Both the position numbers and the translations under genes were made by a program. From NCBI RefSeq assembly GCF_900233005.1, contig NZ_LT960612.1:1116001-1180000 (forward strand): DNA of 64,000 nt, given 5' to 3'. Below are positions 16,875 to 25,198 of the stretch, in pieces. The first letter of the stretch is position 1, and each line of letters opens with the position of its first letter. This stretch comes from Vibrio tapetis subsp. tapetis (lineage in GTDB: Bacteria > Pseudomonadota > Gammaproteobacteria > Enterobacterales > Vibrionaceae). The notes below the pieces were generated by a model that did not search any database, had not been told where the DNA came from, and worked only from the letters and a program-made list of their open reading frames with translations.

Positions 16875-19800
16875 ATGAGACTTTTCCCAATGAGGTTCAA
16901 TAAAGTAAGTATAATAATCGTGTTGCTCATCACGGCATTTTCAGTACAATCCACTACGTTGCCAGCTCCGGTATGGCATACCATGCATTTAAGTGATGGT
17001 AGTACTAGAGAGCTAAGACTGATGGGTTCACAAGATATGTTTTGGTATCAGGACCGAGATGGTAATTTATATATTCAGCACTCGAATAAACAATGGTATT
17101 TTGCTAAATATCAAATGGAAAAAGAGTCTGTTATTTCAACCGGTATATTAGCATTAGGCGATTCAATAATACCGGCAGAGTCGAATTCTAACAATAATCC
17201 AATTAAACCGTTGCACCTAGAAGTATCATATCATCGTCCTATTGGAAATAAAAAACAACAGAAGTCGTTAATGCGCAGTGAGTTTCCGTGGATGGGAGTA
17301 CCTAAGAGCGAATTCACTGAACAGCCTTTATTGGTGGTACAGGTGAGTTTTTCTGATGAAGTGATAGAGAATGATTTTCAATCGATAATATTTTCAGAAA
17401 ATCAACAAAGTGTCCAAGACTATTTTCTGAAAAACAGTTATGGAAACTATAAGGTTATACCTGCTATTGAGAATCAAGGGACCATCAATGATGGTGTTAT
17501 AGATGTAACGTTAGATGTAGTTCACCCCAACTGCCATTCAAAATCAGATAACACGTGTCAGAGTAAGCTAAACAATGTGTTTACTAAAGCATATGAAGAA
17601 CTGGATAGCGACTTTGATCTATCCCTTTATGATATTGATAATGATGGAAGTATTGAACCCCAAGAACTTTCAGTAATGTTCATATTTGCAGGGAATGATA
17701 AATCCAGTGGTACGAATAAAGTACCGACTATTTGGCCTCATAAATATGGTCATAAGTCAGTGATGATAGATGGTAAACGGATCAGCGCTTATTGTTTATT
17801 TGCTGATTACCAACATGACCATCAGTCAACGATGGGCGTAATCGCCCATGAACTGGGCCATCTGATGCTGGGGTTGCCAGATCTTTATTCATATAAGCAT
17901 CACGGTTCGATAGGACAATGGGGATTGATGGGAGGTGGTAGCTGGGCGAAGAAACCAGATGATCAATATTCAGGACAAACTCCCGTTAACATGTTGGCAT
18001 GGAGTAAGGAAGCGTCAGGTTTTATTGAACCACAGATTTTGTCTGGAAGTGGCCAAATCGAAGTGAAAACTAAAAAAGGAGAAAGTGTCATTTATCTCGA
18101 TCCTTACCTAAAACAGTTTGGACCTAGAGCTTACGTTGAAAATAGACGTAAAACTGGATACGACGAAGCATTGCGTGGAGAAGGGTTATTGGTTACCGCT
18201 GTCAATATTGATAATCAATTTAATAGTTCAGGGCCCATGCAGGTACAGATCCTCCAAGCGGATGGTGATGGACTACTAGAAAGTGGCCGCTCATCGGGGG
18301 ATTCAGGAGACGTTTTTCCTGGAAGAGATGCAGTCACACTGCTATCTGATACCTCAACACCTTCTCTTACGAGCGTAACCAATGGACGAAATACTCACAT
18401 CACTTTGTCCGACATAAATAGTGATACTCAGAGAGCGAGCTTTTCGTTACTTGTTCCAAATACCGACCGTAAATCGTCTTGGGTAACGACGTTTGGACGA
18501 ACTTATCCAAGCTACCAGTCTAATACAAATGTGCTGGGTTTCACCATTGATGTGGCAAAAGAGAATATGGAGTTAGTGGGAGTACAGTTTTATGCAAAGA
18601 GCACAACGGTAGCGCTGCCTATGTTCTACCGACTAATTGCGTATCCATATCAGTCTCGTTTTGGCCAAGCGCTTATCAATGAGGATGAAGCGCGGTTACT
18701 ATCTCGTGGAGTCGCACCTCAAGGTGGCGGACAAATGGTGTTTGACAGCCCTATTGAGCTTGAACAGGGAACTCAGTTGTTAGTTCTTGAAGTTGAGAAT
18801 GGAACTCCGGAGTATTCAACACAATTTCTAGATGCATACCTAGGTGACGGTAGGCGAAAAGAACAGTTTTTTGGTCATTTATCTGAGTATAAAACGAATG
18901 GGTTAAGACGTGGGTTTAGCCGGAATTTTCCGTTTGCCGTTCTATTCGAACAGCCAATAAAAAATGTGGTTGCTGCGATTGATGATGTTATTGAAACAAG
19001 TGAAGACACGGCAGTTCGACTCAATTTAAAAAACAATGATACTAATATTGTCGATAGTAATAGTCAGTCAATCGAACTAGGTAAACGGCCAATAAAAGGC
19101 ACAATAAAGGATGGCTTCTACTATCCTTCGCCAAACATTTTTGGTCAGGACGATTTTACTTATCGGTTGGTTGACCAAGAAGGAAATGTGACAGAATATG
19201 CGAACGTAAGGATTGATATTAGCCCCGTTAATGATCCACCGATATTTGTTATTGATGAGAAGACTGTGGTATCTAAAGCTGGGCAAAAAGTAACATTCTT
19301 GATATCAAGCATTACAGATGTCGATTCGGAATGGCATCAAATCAGATGGTCATTAAGTGAAGGACGTCCAGTTATTTTGAATGGCGCTAATACTAAAACG
19401 TTAAGTATAACGGTTCCGAACGACGCACAAAATGGTGAGAAGTATAAAGTGGCTGTTGAAGTGACAGATCAACAGGGAGCGAAGGTGACACAGTATGTTA
19501 CGGTATTGGTTGAGCAAAAGAAAATTAAACGATTAGACACTCAAACATTGTCGATTACAGACGGAGATCAGGTAACCATAACGCCACGTACTGGCGGAAC
19601 AATCCACCATTTGAAAGTACTCGAATCTCCAAAACAAGGGATTGTTAACGTTGTCGGTAATCATTTAGTTTATCGCGCATTGTCCGGATATAAGAACGTA
19701 CAGCGTAGCTCTATTAAGTATTACGTAATACTAGACAATGGCGATGAATTGGAAGGAAATATAGAAATTAAAATCTTGCCTAAGAAAACACTAAAGACAA

Positions 19801-19901
19801 CGTCGAAAGAAGATGATTCCTCAGGAGGAAGTACGTCTTTGATAATCGTCGTCATGCTGTGCCTATTTGGAAGGTTATGTAAACACATAAAGTCTAATTA
19901 A
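16875..19901 (+). CDS. Secreted M6-family metalloprotease with GlyGly-CTERM-like sorting tail
   Basis: A 1008-aa exported zinc protease. The N-terminal signal peptide (VSIIIVLLITAFSVQS) is followed by a propeptide and the M6 (immune-inhibitor-A-like) catalytic domain with HELGHLMLGLPDLY; His325 and His329 are zinc ligands and Glu326 the general base. A Ca-binding-like DIDNDGSIEP precedes it. The C-terminal half has cadherin/Ig-like repeats (IDDVIETSEDTAVRLNLKNND, ISPVNDPPIFVIDE). The last 30 residues read SSGGSTSLIIVVMLCLFGRL then basic residues, matching the GlyGly-CTERM layout handled by rhombosortase after type II secretion in vibrios. The start could also be ATG 16890. The terminator at 19909 follows immediately. 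Substrates are unknown; a virulence or nutrient-acquisition role is plausible. Confidence 0.85.
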   Translation: MRLFPMRFNKVSIIIVLLITAFSVQSTTLPAPVWHTMHLSDGSTRELRLMGSQDMFWYQDRDGNLYIQHSNKQWYFAKYQMEKESVISTGILALGDSIIPAESNSNNNPIKPLHLEVSYHRPIGNKKQQKSLMRSEFPWMGVPKSEFTEQPLLVVQVSFSDEVIENDFQSIIFSENQQSVQDYFLKNSYGNYKVIPAIENQGTINDGVIDVTLDVVHPNCHSKSDNTCQSKLNNVFTKAYEELDSDFDLSLYDIDNDGSIEPQELSVMFIFAGNDKSSGTNKVPTIWPHKYGHKSVMIDGKRISAYCLFADYQHDHQSTMGVIAHELGHLMLGLPDLYSYKHHGSIGQWGLMGGGSWAKKPDDQYSGQTPVNMLAWSKEASGFIEPQILSGSGQIEVKTKKGESVIYLDPYLKQFGPRAYVENRRKTGYDEALRGEGLLVTAVNIDNQFNSSGPMQVQILQADGDGLLESGRSSGDSGDVFPGRDAVTLLSDTSTPSLTSVTNGRNTHITLSDINSDTQRASFSLLVPNTDRKSSWVTTFGRTYPSYQSNTNVLGFTIDVAKENMELVGVQFYAKSTTVALPMFYRLIAYPYQSRFGQALINEDEARLLSRGVAPQGGGQMVFDSPIELEQGTQLLVLEVENGTPEYSTQFLDAYLGDGRRKEQFFGHLSEYKTNGLRRGFSRNFPFAVLFEQPIKNVVAAIDDVIETSEDTAVRLNLKNNDTNIVDSNSQSIELGKRPIKGTIKDGFYYPSPNIFGQDDFTYRLVDQEGNVTEYANVRIDISPVNDPPIFVIDEKTVVSKAGQKVTFLISSITDVDSEWHQIRWSLSEGRPVILNGANTKTLSITVPNDAQNGEKYKVAVEVTDQQGAKVTQYVTVLVEQKKIKRLDTQTLSITDGDQVTITPRTGGTIHHLKVLESPKQGIVNVVGNHLVYRALSGYKNVQRSSIKYYVILDNGDELEGNIEIKILPKKTLKTTSKEDDSSGGSTSLIIVVMLCLFGRLCKHIKSN

Positions 19902-19908
19902 CATCGAG

Positions 19909-19938
19909 AAAGAGCTATGTAAATAGCTCTTTTTTTTC
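19909..19938 (+). terminator. Intrinsic terminator of the metalloprotease gene
   Basis: AAAGAGCTAT (19909-19918) pairs with ATAGCTCTTT (19923-19932) around GTAA, followed by a run of T. It begins 8 bp after the stop codon. Confidence 0.9.
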
Positions 19939-20031
19939 GCCATTTCCTTTTGAGCCATTTTAAAACTTACACCCGATATATCTATTATTACACCATGTGA
20001 TACTAAACATGTTTTGTGTGAATCTAATTGC

Positions 20032-20217
20032 TTATATGTGTTGCATTGCTTCCATAGTTAAAATAATTAATGCTAATGTACTATCATCAAATTTGAGACA
20101 GTAGCTGATTTTATGAACTATTTCTGTATGGAATTTTAGCGGGAAAGACGTTTTATTAGGATAAATTAGCTGCTTCGTTATAATTATGTTGTCAGTCATT
20201 AGCAGCAAGGGATACAT
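20032..20217 (-). CDS. Possible small hypothetical protein (61 aa)
   Basis: An open frame from ATG 20217 in the 550-bp gap upstream of the split LysR gene and divergent from it. It has a mixed composition (MYPLLLMTDNIIITKQLIYP, then LKFDDSTLALIILTMEAM) and no recognised domain. A weak GGAAG lies about 10 nt upstream of the start. The region is very A/T-rich, so chance opening is possible. The rest of the 19939-20455 gap shows only A/T-rich sequence and no further structure. Confidence 0.25.
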   Translation of the reverse strand: MYPLLLMTDNIIITKQLIYPNKTSFPLKFHTEIVHKISYCLKFDDSTLALIILTMEAMQHI

Positions 20218-20455
20218 TTGTAGTGACTTCCGGTAACTGCGCACTTGATTCGCTATGTCGATTGTAAGTAATAATGATGATTTGTTAATTGATTGCTTTC
20301 GGTAGAGTCTGTGTATTGATTGAAGTGCATATAAACATTATTTATGAGTGCATAAGTATTGTTTTTTTGTATCTGAATGACACTATTGTTATTTTGAGGT
20401 TGTTTATGCATAAGAATAATTAATAAGAGTACACAACATCGGGGTAGTTCGCACC

Positions 20456-21024
20456 ATGAAAACCGTCAATAGATCCATCGACGTCAAGTATCTTAGAACA
20501 TTTTCACATGTTGCCAAGCACAAAAGTTTTACGGCTGCAGCCGAGTCTCTATTTATGACACAGCCTGCGGTATCTCAACATATAAAAAAAATTGAAAGTA
20601 CGATAGGGGCAAGTATTTTTGATAGAAAGGAGGGATTTCTTCTCACAAAGCATGGAAAGGTATTGTTGGAATACGCCGCTGAAACAATGTCGATGTACGA
20701 ACGGTTATTTGAAGATCTAGAAAAAGTAGAATTACGAGACCAGTTTAATATTGCAATAGCAGAGTCTTTTTGTACCGAGATGGTTGAAAGGGTGATCAAT
20801 GAGTTTCGCTTACTAAATAACATTGATTTATCCATCAATAGCTTTGCAAGCTATACATCGTTAGACGCGAGTCGTTATGATCTCATATTTTCTATGGACA
20901 GAATGTCACAAGAGAATGGAAAATCTTATCAGCTGAATACTGTTCATTACGTTATAGCACACTCAAAAATGTTAGACCCTTATGGCTGTTACCCTCAGCG
21001 AGTTGTCTTTTGTAATACACTTTC
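20456..21024 (+). pseudogene. LysR-family regulator, 5' part, split by satellite prophages
   Basis: The first 190 codons of an LTTR. The winged helix is intact (YLRTFSHVAKHKSFTAAAES, MTQPAVSQHIKKIES), followed by the start of the effector domain. The gene-derived sequence ends at about 21024 where TATACACTGAT of the satellite element begins; two foreign codons and a TGA follow. The missing C-terminal part resumes at 27429 after 6.4 kb of phage DNA. The two halves sum to about 294 residues, normal for an LTTR. A truncated protein keeping DNA binding could still be made. Its position next to the tad locus suggests it regulated tad. Confidence 0.85.
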
Positions 21025-21126
21025 TATACACTGATTTATGTTTAAAGCGTGGCCGTCAGTACCATTGCGAAGCACTGACGGCAGCCGTCAGGCTCTTTTA
21101 ATATAAATCGTACAATGCGCATTAAG
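21025..21126. repeat. attP hairpin region, copy 1 (102 bp)
   Basis: Differs from copy 2 at 24165-24266 at only two positions. It contains GCCGTCAGT...ACTGACGGC (9-bp stem) and AGCC-GTCA-GGCT. It ends in AATGCGCATTAAG, an inverted XerC-arm-like sequence. The GATTTATGTTTAAA near the start pairs with TTTAATATAAATC near the end. This is the folded single-strand attP design known from CTX phage. Confidence 0.85.
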
Positions 21127-21217
21127 AGACTCTCATCATCTCGATACTTAGCGCTACTGCATATATGACTATCTTTCATGGTGTGCCTCTGGCCGTCCGT
21201 CCCTAACAGCACAAAAG

Positions 21218-21245
21218 CGGGTATGTTATTTCGATAACATACCCG
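21218..21245. repeat. 12-bp hairpin with TTCG loop in element 1
   Basis: CGGGTATGTTAT (21218-21229), TTCG, ATAACATACCCG (21234-21245). It is a perfect hairpin in the phage noncoding region and a candidate packaging signal, origin component or transcription stop. Nothing similar is seen at the same place in element 2. Confidence 0.7.
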
Positions 21246-21363
21246 GTCAAAGAAAAATAGCCTCCTTTCTGCAAAGCTGCTTTGCTTTATAGCCTGAAAG
21301 CATGGCGAGGAAGAGGAGGGCGAAGACTGAGCAACGACGATAACGAGCGATGCGAGGTCAGAG

Positions 21364-21385
21364 CCCCCGTCTAGTATTACGGGGG
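21364..21385. repeat. Origin-like hairpin of element 1
   Basis: CCCCCGT (21364-21370) pairs with ACGGGGG (21379-21385). The preceding sequence GGCGAAGACTGAGCAACGACG resembles that before the CCCCGT/ACGGGG hairpin of element 2 (24590-24605). A conserved hairpin with conserved flank in the noncoding region suggests a replication origin or packaging site. Confidence 0.5.
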
Positions 21386-21488
21386 TACTTTCCACCGAAC
21401 TATCCATTTCGACAACTATTCGCAAGTGTAACGCGCCAGTGTTTGAGCGCTAGCGAGTCTTACTCCAGTTCCCTCCAGTTCCACCGTG

Positions 21489-21680
21489 TTAACTTTTTGA
21501 GGCTGTTTTTTTATGGATCATGTCGCTTTTTGCTTCTGTTAGATATTCATCAAATAGGAAATTTGCAATATCTGTCCATCTTACAGATTCTTTAGTTTCA
21601 TAGCTTACATCGATTGCAACTCTTTCAAGTTTCATTTTTGTTGATTCACTAACTCTTAGTGATGTGTATTTTTTGGTCAT
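21489..21680 (-). CDS. Ribbon-helix-helix type phage repressor candidate
   Basis: A 63-aa protein: MTKKYTSLRVSESTKMKLER at the N-terminus looks like the strand-helix start of an RHH/Arc-like domain, followed by a second helix (WTDIANFLFDEYL). It is transcribed away from the initiator gene, exactly where CTX-type elements carry rstR. It is therefore the likely repressor of rstA-type transcription, although RstR itself is of a different fold. The 116-bp divergent gap to the next gene would hold the shared operator. Confidence 0.65.
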   Translation of the reverse strand: MTKKYTSLRVSESTKMKLERVAIDVSYETKESVRWTDIANFLFDEYLTEAKSDMIHKKTASKS

Positions 21681-21796
21681 ATGAATACCGTTTCGTGATG
21701 TTATCTATGTATTTTAGTATGCAAAGATACTTAATTCATGGAAATGCTTGCATACATGCATATTTAGCGGTTATCTTCCTATTAAAATAACATTGT

Positions 21797-23116
21797 ATGC
21801 ATGGCTACGGGCGTTTTATGGGAAATATATCAACAAAAAGTTTTGCTTGTTCGGACTGTGGGCAAGTGTACGAATCACCAACGGCCTGTTGCTGTCCGTT
21901 TTGCCGTTCTGGTGTGGTTCGTCAGTTCCCTGTTGATGCTGAGCAAATTCATGCTCGACGTTCTTACGCGCATTACTCCAAGCCCAATGCCTACCGCTCA
22001 AAAATTGAAGCTAAGAATCCTGAACTGATTCCGACCTATCCCGATATGTCCAACTCTATCGAGGGTTACGCTTCTTCTCCGGTGATTATCGATTGGTTAG
22101 CGTTCACGGTGAAGCTGGCTGATTTTCGTCACTGCTCCAAGGGTGGGGACTTCTCTGGCATTCCTTTTCCTACTCCGCCTATTTTGCCTACGATTTGTGC
22201 CCGTTCTGCTGCGGATGTGGAGTCAGTTCAAAACTTCCATCACTCGATGTACGGCGAATATCTGGAGCAAGTTGTTCGTATTTTCATTCAACGAATCCTT
22301 GGTTTTGCTTTCGGTCCATTAACGGGTCGTGTGTTCAATTTCTATGATGATTCCTTCCTGTTGTTCTCCGAAGACGGTGAAGAGTTATTAGGTCGCGTGG
22401 GGATTGGCGGAAATCGAGACACAATTCATTTTTCCATATCAGGGGCGGGGTGTAAGCATCTGTTTTCTAATCGTTCCCGTGAGTTTGTTCATCACTGGTT
22501 AGCTAACGTTCTTGGTGTGAGCTTGCTTTCGCGCATTGATTTGGCTGCGGATGATTTTGACGGTGTTTGGACGTGTGAAGCGGCTGAAAAAGCGTTACTC
22601 GATGGGGGGTTTTCTCGCGCTCGTGGTCGCAGTCCTGTCATGGATAATGGTGACCGTGTTGATTTCAAAGATGGCAAAAAGATATTTCTTCGTGAGGCTC
22701 GTTTCTTTGGCTCTCGTCAGTCCCTGGTCTATTGGCGTGTGTACAACAAAAAGCTTGAGCGTGGTATCGATAAAGACGGCTTTACTTGGTATCGGTCTGA
22801 AGTTGAACTCAAAAAGTTTACCGTTGATGTTTTGCTCAATCCAGTTGGGTATTTTGTTGGCTTGAATAGTTACGCTGCGTCGATTCTTCCTATATCGGTT
22901 GAGCCTGTTAAGGCCATGACCTCATTAAAAAAGCGGGTTGCTTGTGATTTGATTTCGGCTTGTCGTCACGCAAAAAAGCAGTATGGCCGCTTAGTTAATT
23001 CGTTACTCATCTTCTACAAGGGCGATTTGCAAAAAGTAGTGTCTAGCCTTGTTCGGGATGACAGTTCTCTTTCTTTTCCATCAGCTCACCAAACGCTGAT
23101 TAATTCCTTGGAGTAA
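21797..23116 (+). CDS. RstA-like phage replication initiation protein
   Basis: A 439-aa rolling-circle initiator of the Rep_trans/RstA type. The N-terminus has an unusual Cys-rich zinc-ribbon-like segment (CSDCGQVYESPTACCCPFC). The core shows VIIDWLAFTVKLADF near residue 77, the HFSISGAGC stretch, LLSRIDLAADDFDG and SLVYWRVYNKKLERG with the Tyr/Lys-rich region expected of the nicking domain. This matches RstA of CTX, which drives replication of the circular form. The start at 21797 is not certain; ATG 21818 is an alternative. Do not confuse with the host rstA response regulator at 51293. The next gene starts 4 bp after the stop. Confidence 0.8.
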   Translation: MHGYGRFMGNISTKSFACSDCGQVYESPTACCCPFCRSGVVRQFPVDAEQIHARRSYAHYSKPNAYRSKIEAKNPELIPTYPDMSNSIEGYASSPVIIDWLAFTVKLADFRHCSKGGDFSGIPFPTPPILPTICARSAADVESVQNFHHSMYGEYLEQVVRIFIQRILGFAFGPLTGRVFNFYDDSFLLFSEDGEELLGRVGIGGNRDTIHFSISGAGCKHLFSNRSREFVHHWLANVLGVSLLSRIDLAADDFDGVWTCEAAEKALLDGGFSRARGRSPVMDNGDRVDFKDGKKIFLREARFFGSRQSLVYWRVYNKKLERGIDKDGFTWYRSEVELKKFTVDVLLNPVGYFVGLNSYAASILPISVEPVKAMTSLKKRVACDLISACRHAKKQYGRLVNSLLIFYKGDLQKVVSSLVRDDSSLSFPSAHQTLINSLE

Positions 23117-23120
23117 TACT

Positions 23121-23351
23121 ATGTCCCATTCAGCTATCCAACATTACAATCCAGAATCGGATTCTGGTGTATCGCATTTTACACCGATTCAACTGCTTCA
23201 ACTAACAAGGCCAAGTTATAAGACGGCTTTTGTTAAGCGTGGTGATGAGACTCATCTTCTTGTCTATTTGAATGACGACCAAGGCTTGCCATTTGTGCGC
23301 ATTCCTTGTGATGTATTACTTGGAGCGGCTAAGGCTTATGAATCGTGTTGA
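23121..23351 (+). CDS. Small phage protein, possibly RstB-like or ssDNA-binding
   Basis: A 76-aa acidic-basic mixed protein (HYNPESDSGVSHFTPIQLLQ; AFVKRGDETHLLVYLNDDQG; VRIPCDVLLGAAKAYESC). It occupies the rstB position directly after the initiator gene. Small proteins at this position in filamentous phages are often single-strand DNA-binding proteins, but I see no decisive motif. Its last codons overlap the start of the next gene by 14 bp, indicating translational coupling. Confidence 0.6.
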   Translation: MSHSAIQHYNPESDSGVSHFTPIQLLQLTRPSYKTAFVKRGDETHLLVYLNDDQGLPFVRIPCDVLLGAAKAYESC

Positions 23352-23949
23352 ATTTATTCCATACTCTTTCGAGGATTTTCAGCGGGTTGGTAGAAATGGG
23401 GCGATTCGTGCAGGTTACCAGCCTTACTCTCATGCTGAGGATAGTTTTCTTATGGAGAATTACCAGCAAATTCCTATTGCTGAGGTTTCTGGTGCTTTGG
23501 GGCGTTCTAGGGGGTCTATAATTGCTCGCGTTAAGAAGCTTGCTCGTGATGGTTTTATGTCTTATAAGCCGACTTATCTTAAAACACGTTATACAGCTCA
23601 AGAAGATAAGTTTATTATTGCTAATCAAGCTTCTATGTCTTTTCGTGAGGTCGCAACTGCATTGGGGCGCAATCTTGGTTCGGTTAAATATAGAGCCAGT
23701 AGGTTGGGGGTTTCTTACGCTAAAATTTCCGATTCGCATCATAGGACGAAATATACAGCTGATGATGTTGAATTGATGCGGCAATTGCGGGATTACGGTT
23801 TAAGCTTTGTTGAAATTGGGGATAAATTTGGTGTCGCAGCCTCGCAGGCTCGTAGAATCTGTAATTTTGAATTGAGACTTTATCAAGATAGGTCTGACTT
23901 TCTGTTATCTTTGCAATGCCAGCTTTCTGCTATTGATTCTAATAATTGA
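23338..23949 (+). CDS. Triple HTH (SANT/Myb-like) protein carried by the satellite
   Basis: A 203-aa protein starting at ATG 23338 inside the end of the previous gene. Three related helical repeats are visible. The first has YSHAEDSFLMENYQQ...EVSGALGRSRGSI, the second YTAQEDKFIIANQAS...EVATALGRNLGSV, and the third YTADDVELMRQLRDYG with VEIGDKFGVAASQ. Each looks like a DNA-binding SANT/HTH unit with a GR-x-x-GS turn in the first two. It is not a known rstC or tlcR homolog by eye. It is probably a regulator or antirepressor specific to this satellite. Confidence 0.65.
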   Translation: MNRVEFIPYSFEDFQRVGRNGAIRAGYQPYSHAEDSFLMENYQQIPIAEVSGALGRSRGSIIARVKKLARDGFMSYKPTYLKTRYTAQEDKFIIANQASMSFREVATALGRNLGSVKYRASRLGVSYAKISDSHHRTKYTADDVELMRQLRDYGLSFVEIGDKFGVAASQARRICNFELRLYQDRSDFLLSLQCQLSAIDSNN

Positions 23950-23995
23950 GTAATCATTTTCTATTTTTGATTGCTCAAAATTCAATATTGATTTG

Positions 23996-24030
23996 AGGTG
24001 CTCTCCATACTTTTTGGGGGCGCCTTTTTT
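23996..24030 (+). terminator. Terminator of satellite element 1
   Basis: AGGTGC (23996-24001) pairs with GCGCCT (24020-24025, one G-T pair), followed by TTTTT. It lies about 50 bp after the multi-HTH gene. The remaining 120 bp to the element edge are noncoding. Confidence 0.65.
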
Positions 24031-24164
24031 ATTGTCCGAAAATCAGTAGTTGTGTTAATGGATAAATTTAATATCAGCATTCCTCTATGCGCTTTTAAAG
24101 CTTAGTTAGGCTTTGTTGGGTGGTTCTGCCTTACTGACTCCCTTAAGTCTCTTAGTGCGCATTA

Positions 24165-24266
24165 TATACACTGATTTATGTTTAAAGCGTGGCCGTCAGT
24201 ACCATTGCGAAGCACTGGCGGCAGCCGTTAGGCTCTTTTAATATAAATCGTACAATGCGCATTAAG
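24165..24266. repeat. attP hairpin region, copy 2 (102 bp), with full central attachment junction
   Basis: With the XerC arm at 24154-24164 this gives a complete attP. The left dif-like half has AGTGCGCATTA followed by TATACACTGAT and TTATGTTTAAA. The right half, inverted, ends AATGCGCATTAAG. Folding the single strand would pair these halves into one imperfect dif-like duplex. Two substitutions distinguish it from copy 1 and one weakens the 9-bp internal stem (ACTGGCGGC). Confidence 0.85.
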
Positions 24267-24589
24267 AACCGAATTAGTGAATGGATGACATACTTTCCGC
24301 ACAGACCCGATAGGGATAAGGGCATTACGCAAGACTATTATGGTCGTTCTGGCCAGACTGCCCGATACGCGCAAAGCGCCCCCAAGTTAAGACACCGCGA
24401 TAAACTTCCTTTCTCATTGCTAGAACCACCCTTGCAGAGCCTCACAGCACCAAAGGGGCGTTTTGCTACTGCAACCCTACGATTTTACCAACAATACAGA
24501 CTCGACGACTGACGACGAACAAGGACGGCGAAAACTGAGCAAGGACGGTGAGAAGGAAATAGGAGAGGCCATTTATATTTGGGAAGGGG

Positions 24590-24605
24590 CCCCGTTTCGA
24601 CGGGG
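24590..24605. repeat. Origin-like hairpin of element 2
   Basis: CCCCGT-TTCG-ACGGGG, a 6-bp perfect stem. The sequence upstream (GGCGAAAACTGAGCAAGGACG, about 24517-24537) resembles that of element 1. It probably belongs to the phage origin or packaging region. Confidence 0.5.
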
Positions 24606-24636
24606 AAGGGCTCCAAATTAAATGGCGTTTACTTTT

Positions 24637-24849
24637 CTATTCGCGATCATTTGTTTCTGAACCCGACCGTTTTTTGAATGTTTTTGGCTTGGTCAAAATT
24701 TCACCAAATTGAGTTGGGGTTACTGTTACACCCCAACTAACTCCTGAATTCAGGAATTCCTCGTCGTTAATCGATGTCTTTTTTTGCCATTTCTTGTGTT
24801 CTTCCAGCGAAATGTCTAAATCCAAAAATTTTTCCATCTTCATTTTCAA
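24637..24849 (-). CDS. Small phage protein overlapping the repressor 3' end
   Basis: A 70-aa frame (possible internal start at MEKFLDLDISLEE) that overlaps the end of the XRE repressor gene by about 83 bp in another frame. The protein is charged (EEHKKWQKK; TKPKTFKKRSGSE). A long overlap is unusual, but compact filamentous phages tolerate it, and composition and position downstream of the repressor fit a two-gene regulatory unit. No family is recognised. Confidence 0.4.
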   Translation of the reverse strand: MKMKMEKFLDLDISLEEHKKWQKKTSINDEEFLNSGVSWGVTVTPTQFGEILTKPKTFKKRSGSETNDRE

Positions 24850-25174
24850 TGATGTCTTGCATACTTTTAGCTATGCAATATTTATCGATGATTTCCAATA
24901 GAATGTTTTTATCTCGTTCTGGGAGTTTTTGCATTCTTTCTAAAGCAATTGTCAATAGACCATCTAGGTTGGTTTTTTCCGTATCAGATAGTAGTGCGTT
25001 TGGCGTGCATTCCAATGCATTCATTAGTGCATATATAGTGCTAAGCTTGGGGTCTGTATCGCCTCGCTCTACTTTGGATATTTGCCCCAATCTTATTCCG
25101 CAATTATTAGCCAATTGACCTTGCGTCCAGTTTTTATCTCGCCTTATTCGCTTTAAATTTTCACCTATAGACAC
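24767..25174 (-). CDS. XRE-family phage repressor
   Basis: A 135-aa repressor starting at GTG 25174, chosen because GGAGGG lies 7 nt upstream; the frame is open 31 codons further but that part is translated operator DNA. The HTH is IGENLKRIRRDKNWTQGQLA, then NNCGIRLGQISKVERGDTDPKL, a classical Cro/C1-type fold. The C-terminal part (residues 75-135) is helical, perhaps for dimerisation. It is divergent from the initiator gene, and the intervening 120 bp carry four AGGGTTA half-sites. Confidence 0.82.
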   Translation of the reverse strand: MSIGENLKRIRRDKNWTQGQLANNCGIRLGQISKVERGDTDPKLSTIYALMNALECTPNALLSDTEKTNLDGLLTIALERMQKLPERDKNILLEIIDKYCIAKSMQDIIENEDGKIFGFRHFAGRTQEMAKKDID

Positions 25175-25198
25175 AATATTCCCTCCAATTGTTCTTGT

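Larger units (their letters stand above)
21025..24164. mobile_element. Filamentous satellite element 1 (RS1/CTX-like), 3140 bp
   Basis: Bounded by TATACACTGAT at 21025 and the XerC-arm sequence AGTGCGCATTA at 24154-24164. Contents: attP hairpin, a noncoding region with origin-like hairpins, a minus-strand ribbon-helix-helix repressor, an RstA-like initiator, a 76-aa protein and a multi-HTH protein, then a terminator. The layout copies rstR-rstA-rstB of CTX/RS1, but no coat, pIII or Zot gene exists. It must therefore depend on a helper phage for virions and on host XerC/XerD for integration, like RS1. It is arranged head-to-tail with element 2. Confidence 0.85.

Noticed and set aside
21042..21425. 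127-aa minus-strand frame in satellite element 1
   Set aside because: Overlaps the att and origin hairpins and has no supporting start; treated as noncoding.
24189..24512. 107-aa plus-strand frame in satellite element 2
   Set aside because: It covers the attP hairpins and origin region, has no ribosome-binding site and an Arg/Pro-rich composition typical of chance frames over structured noncoding DNA.
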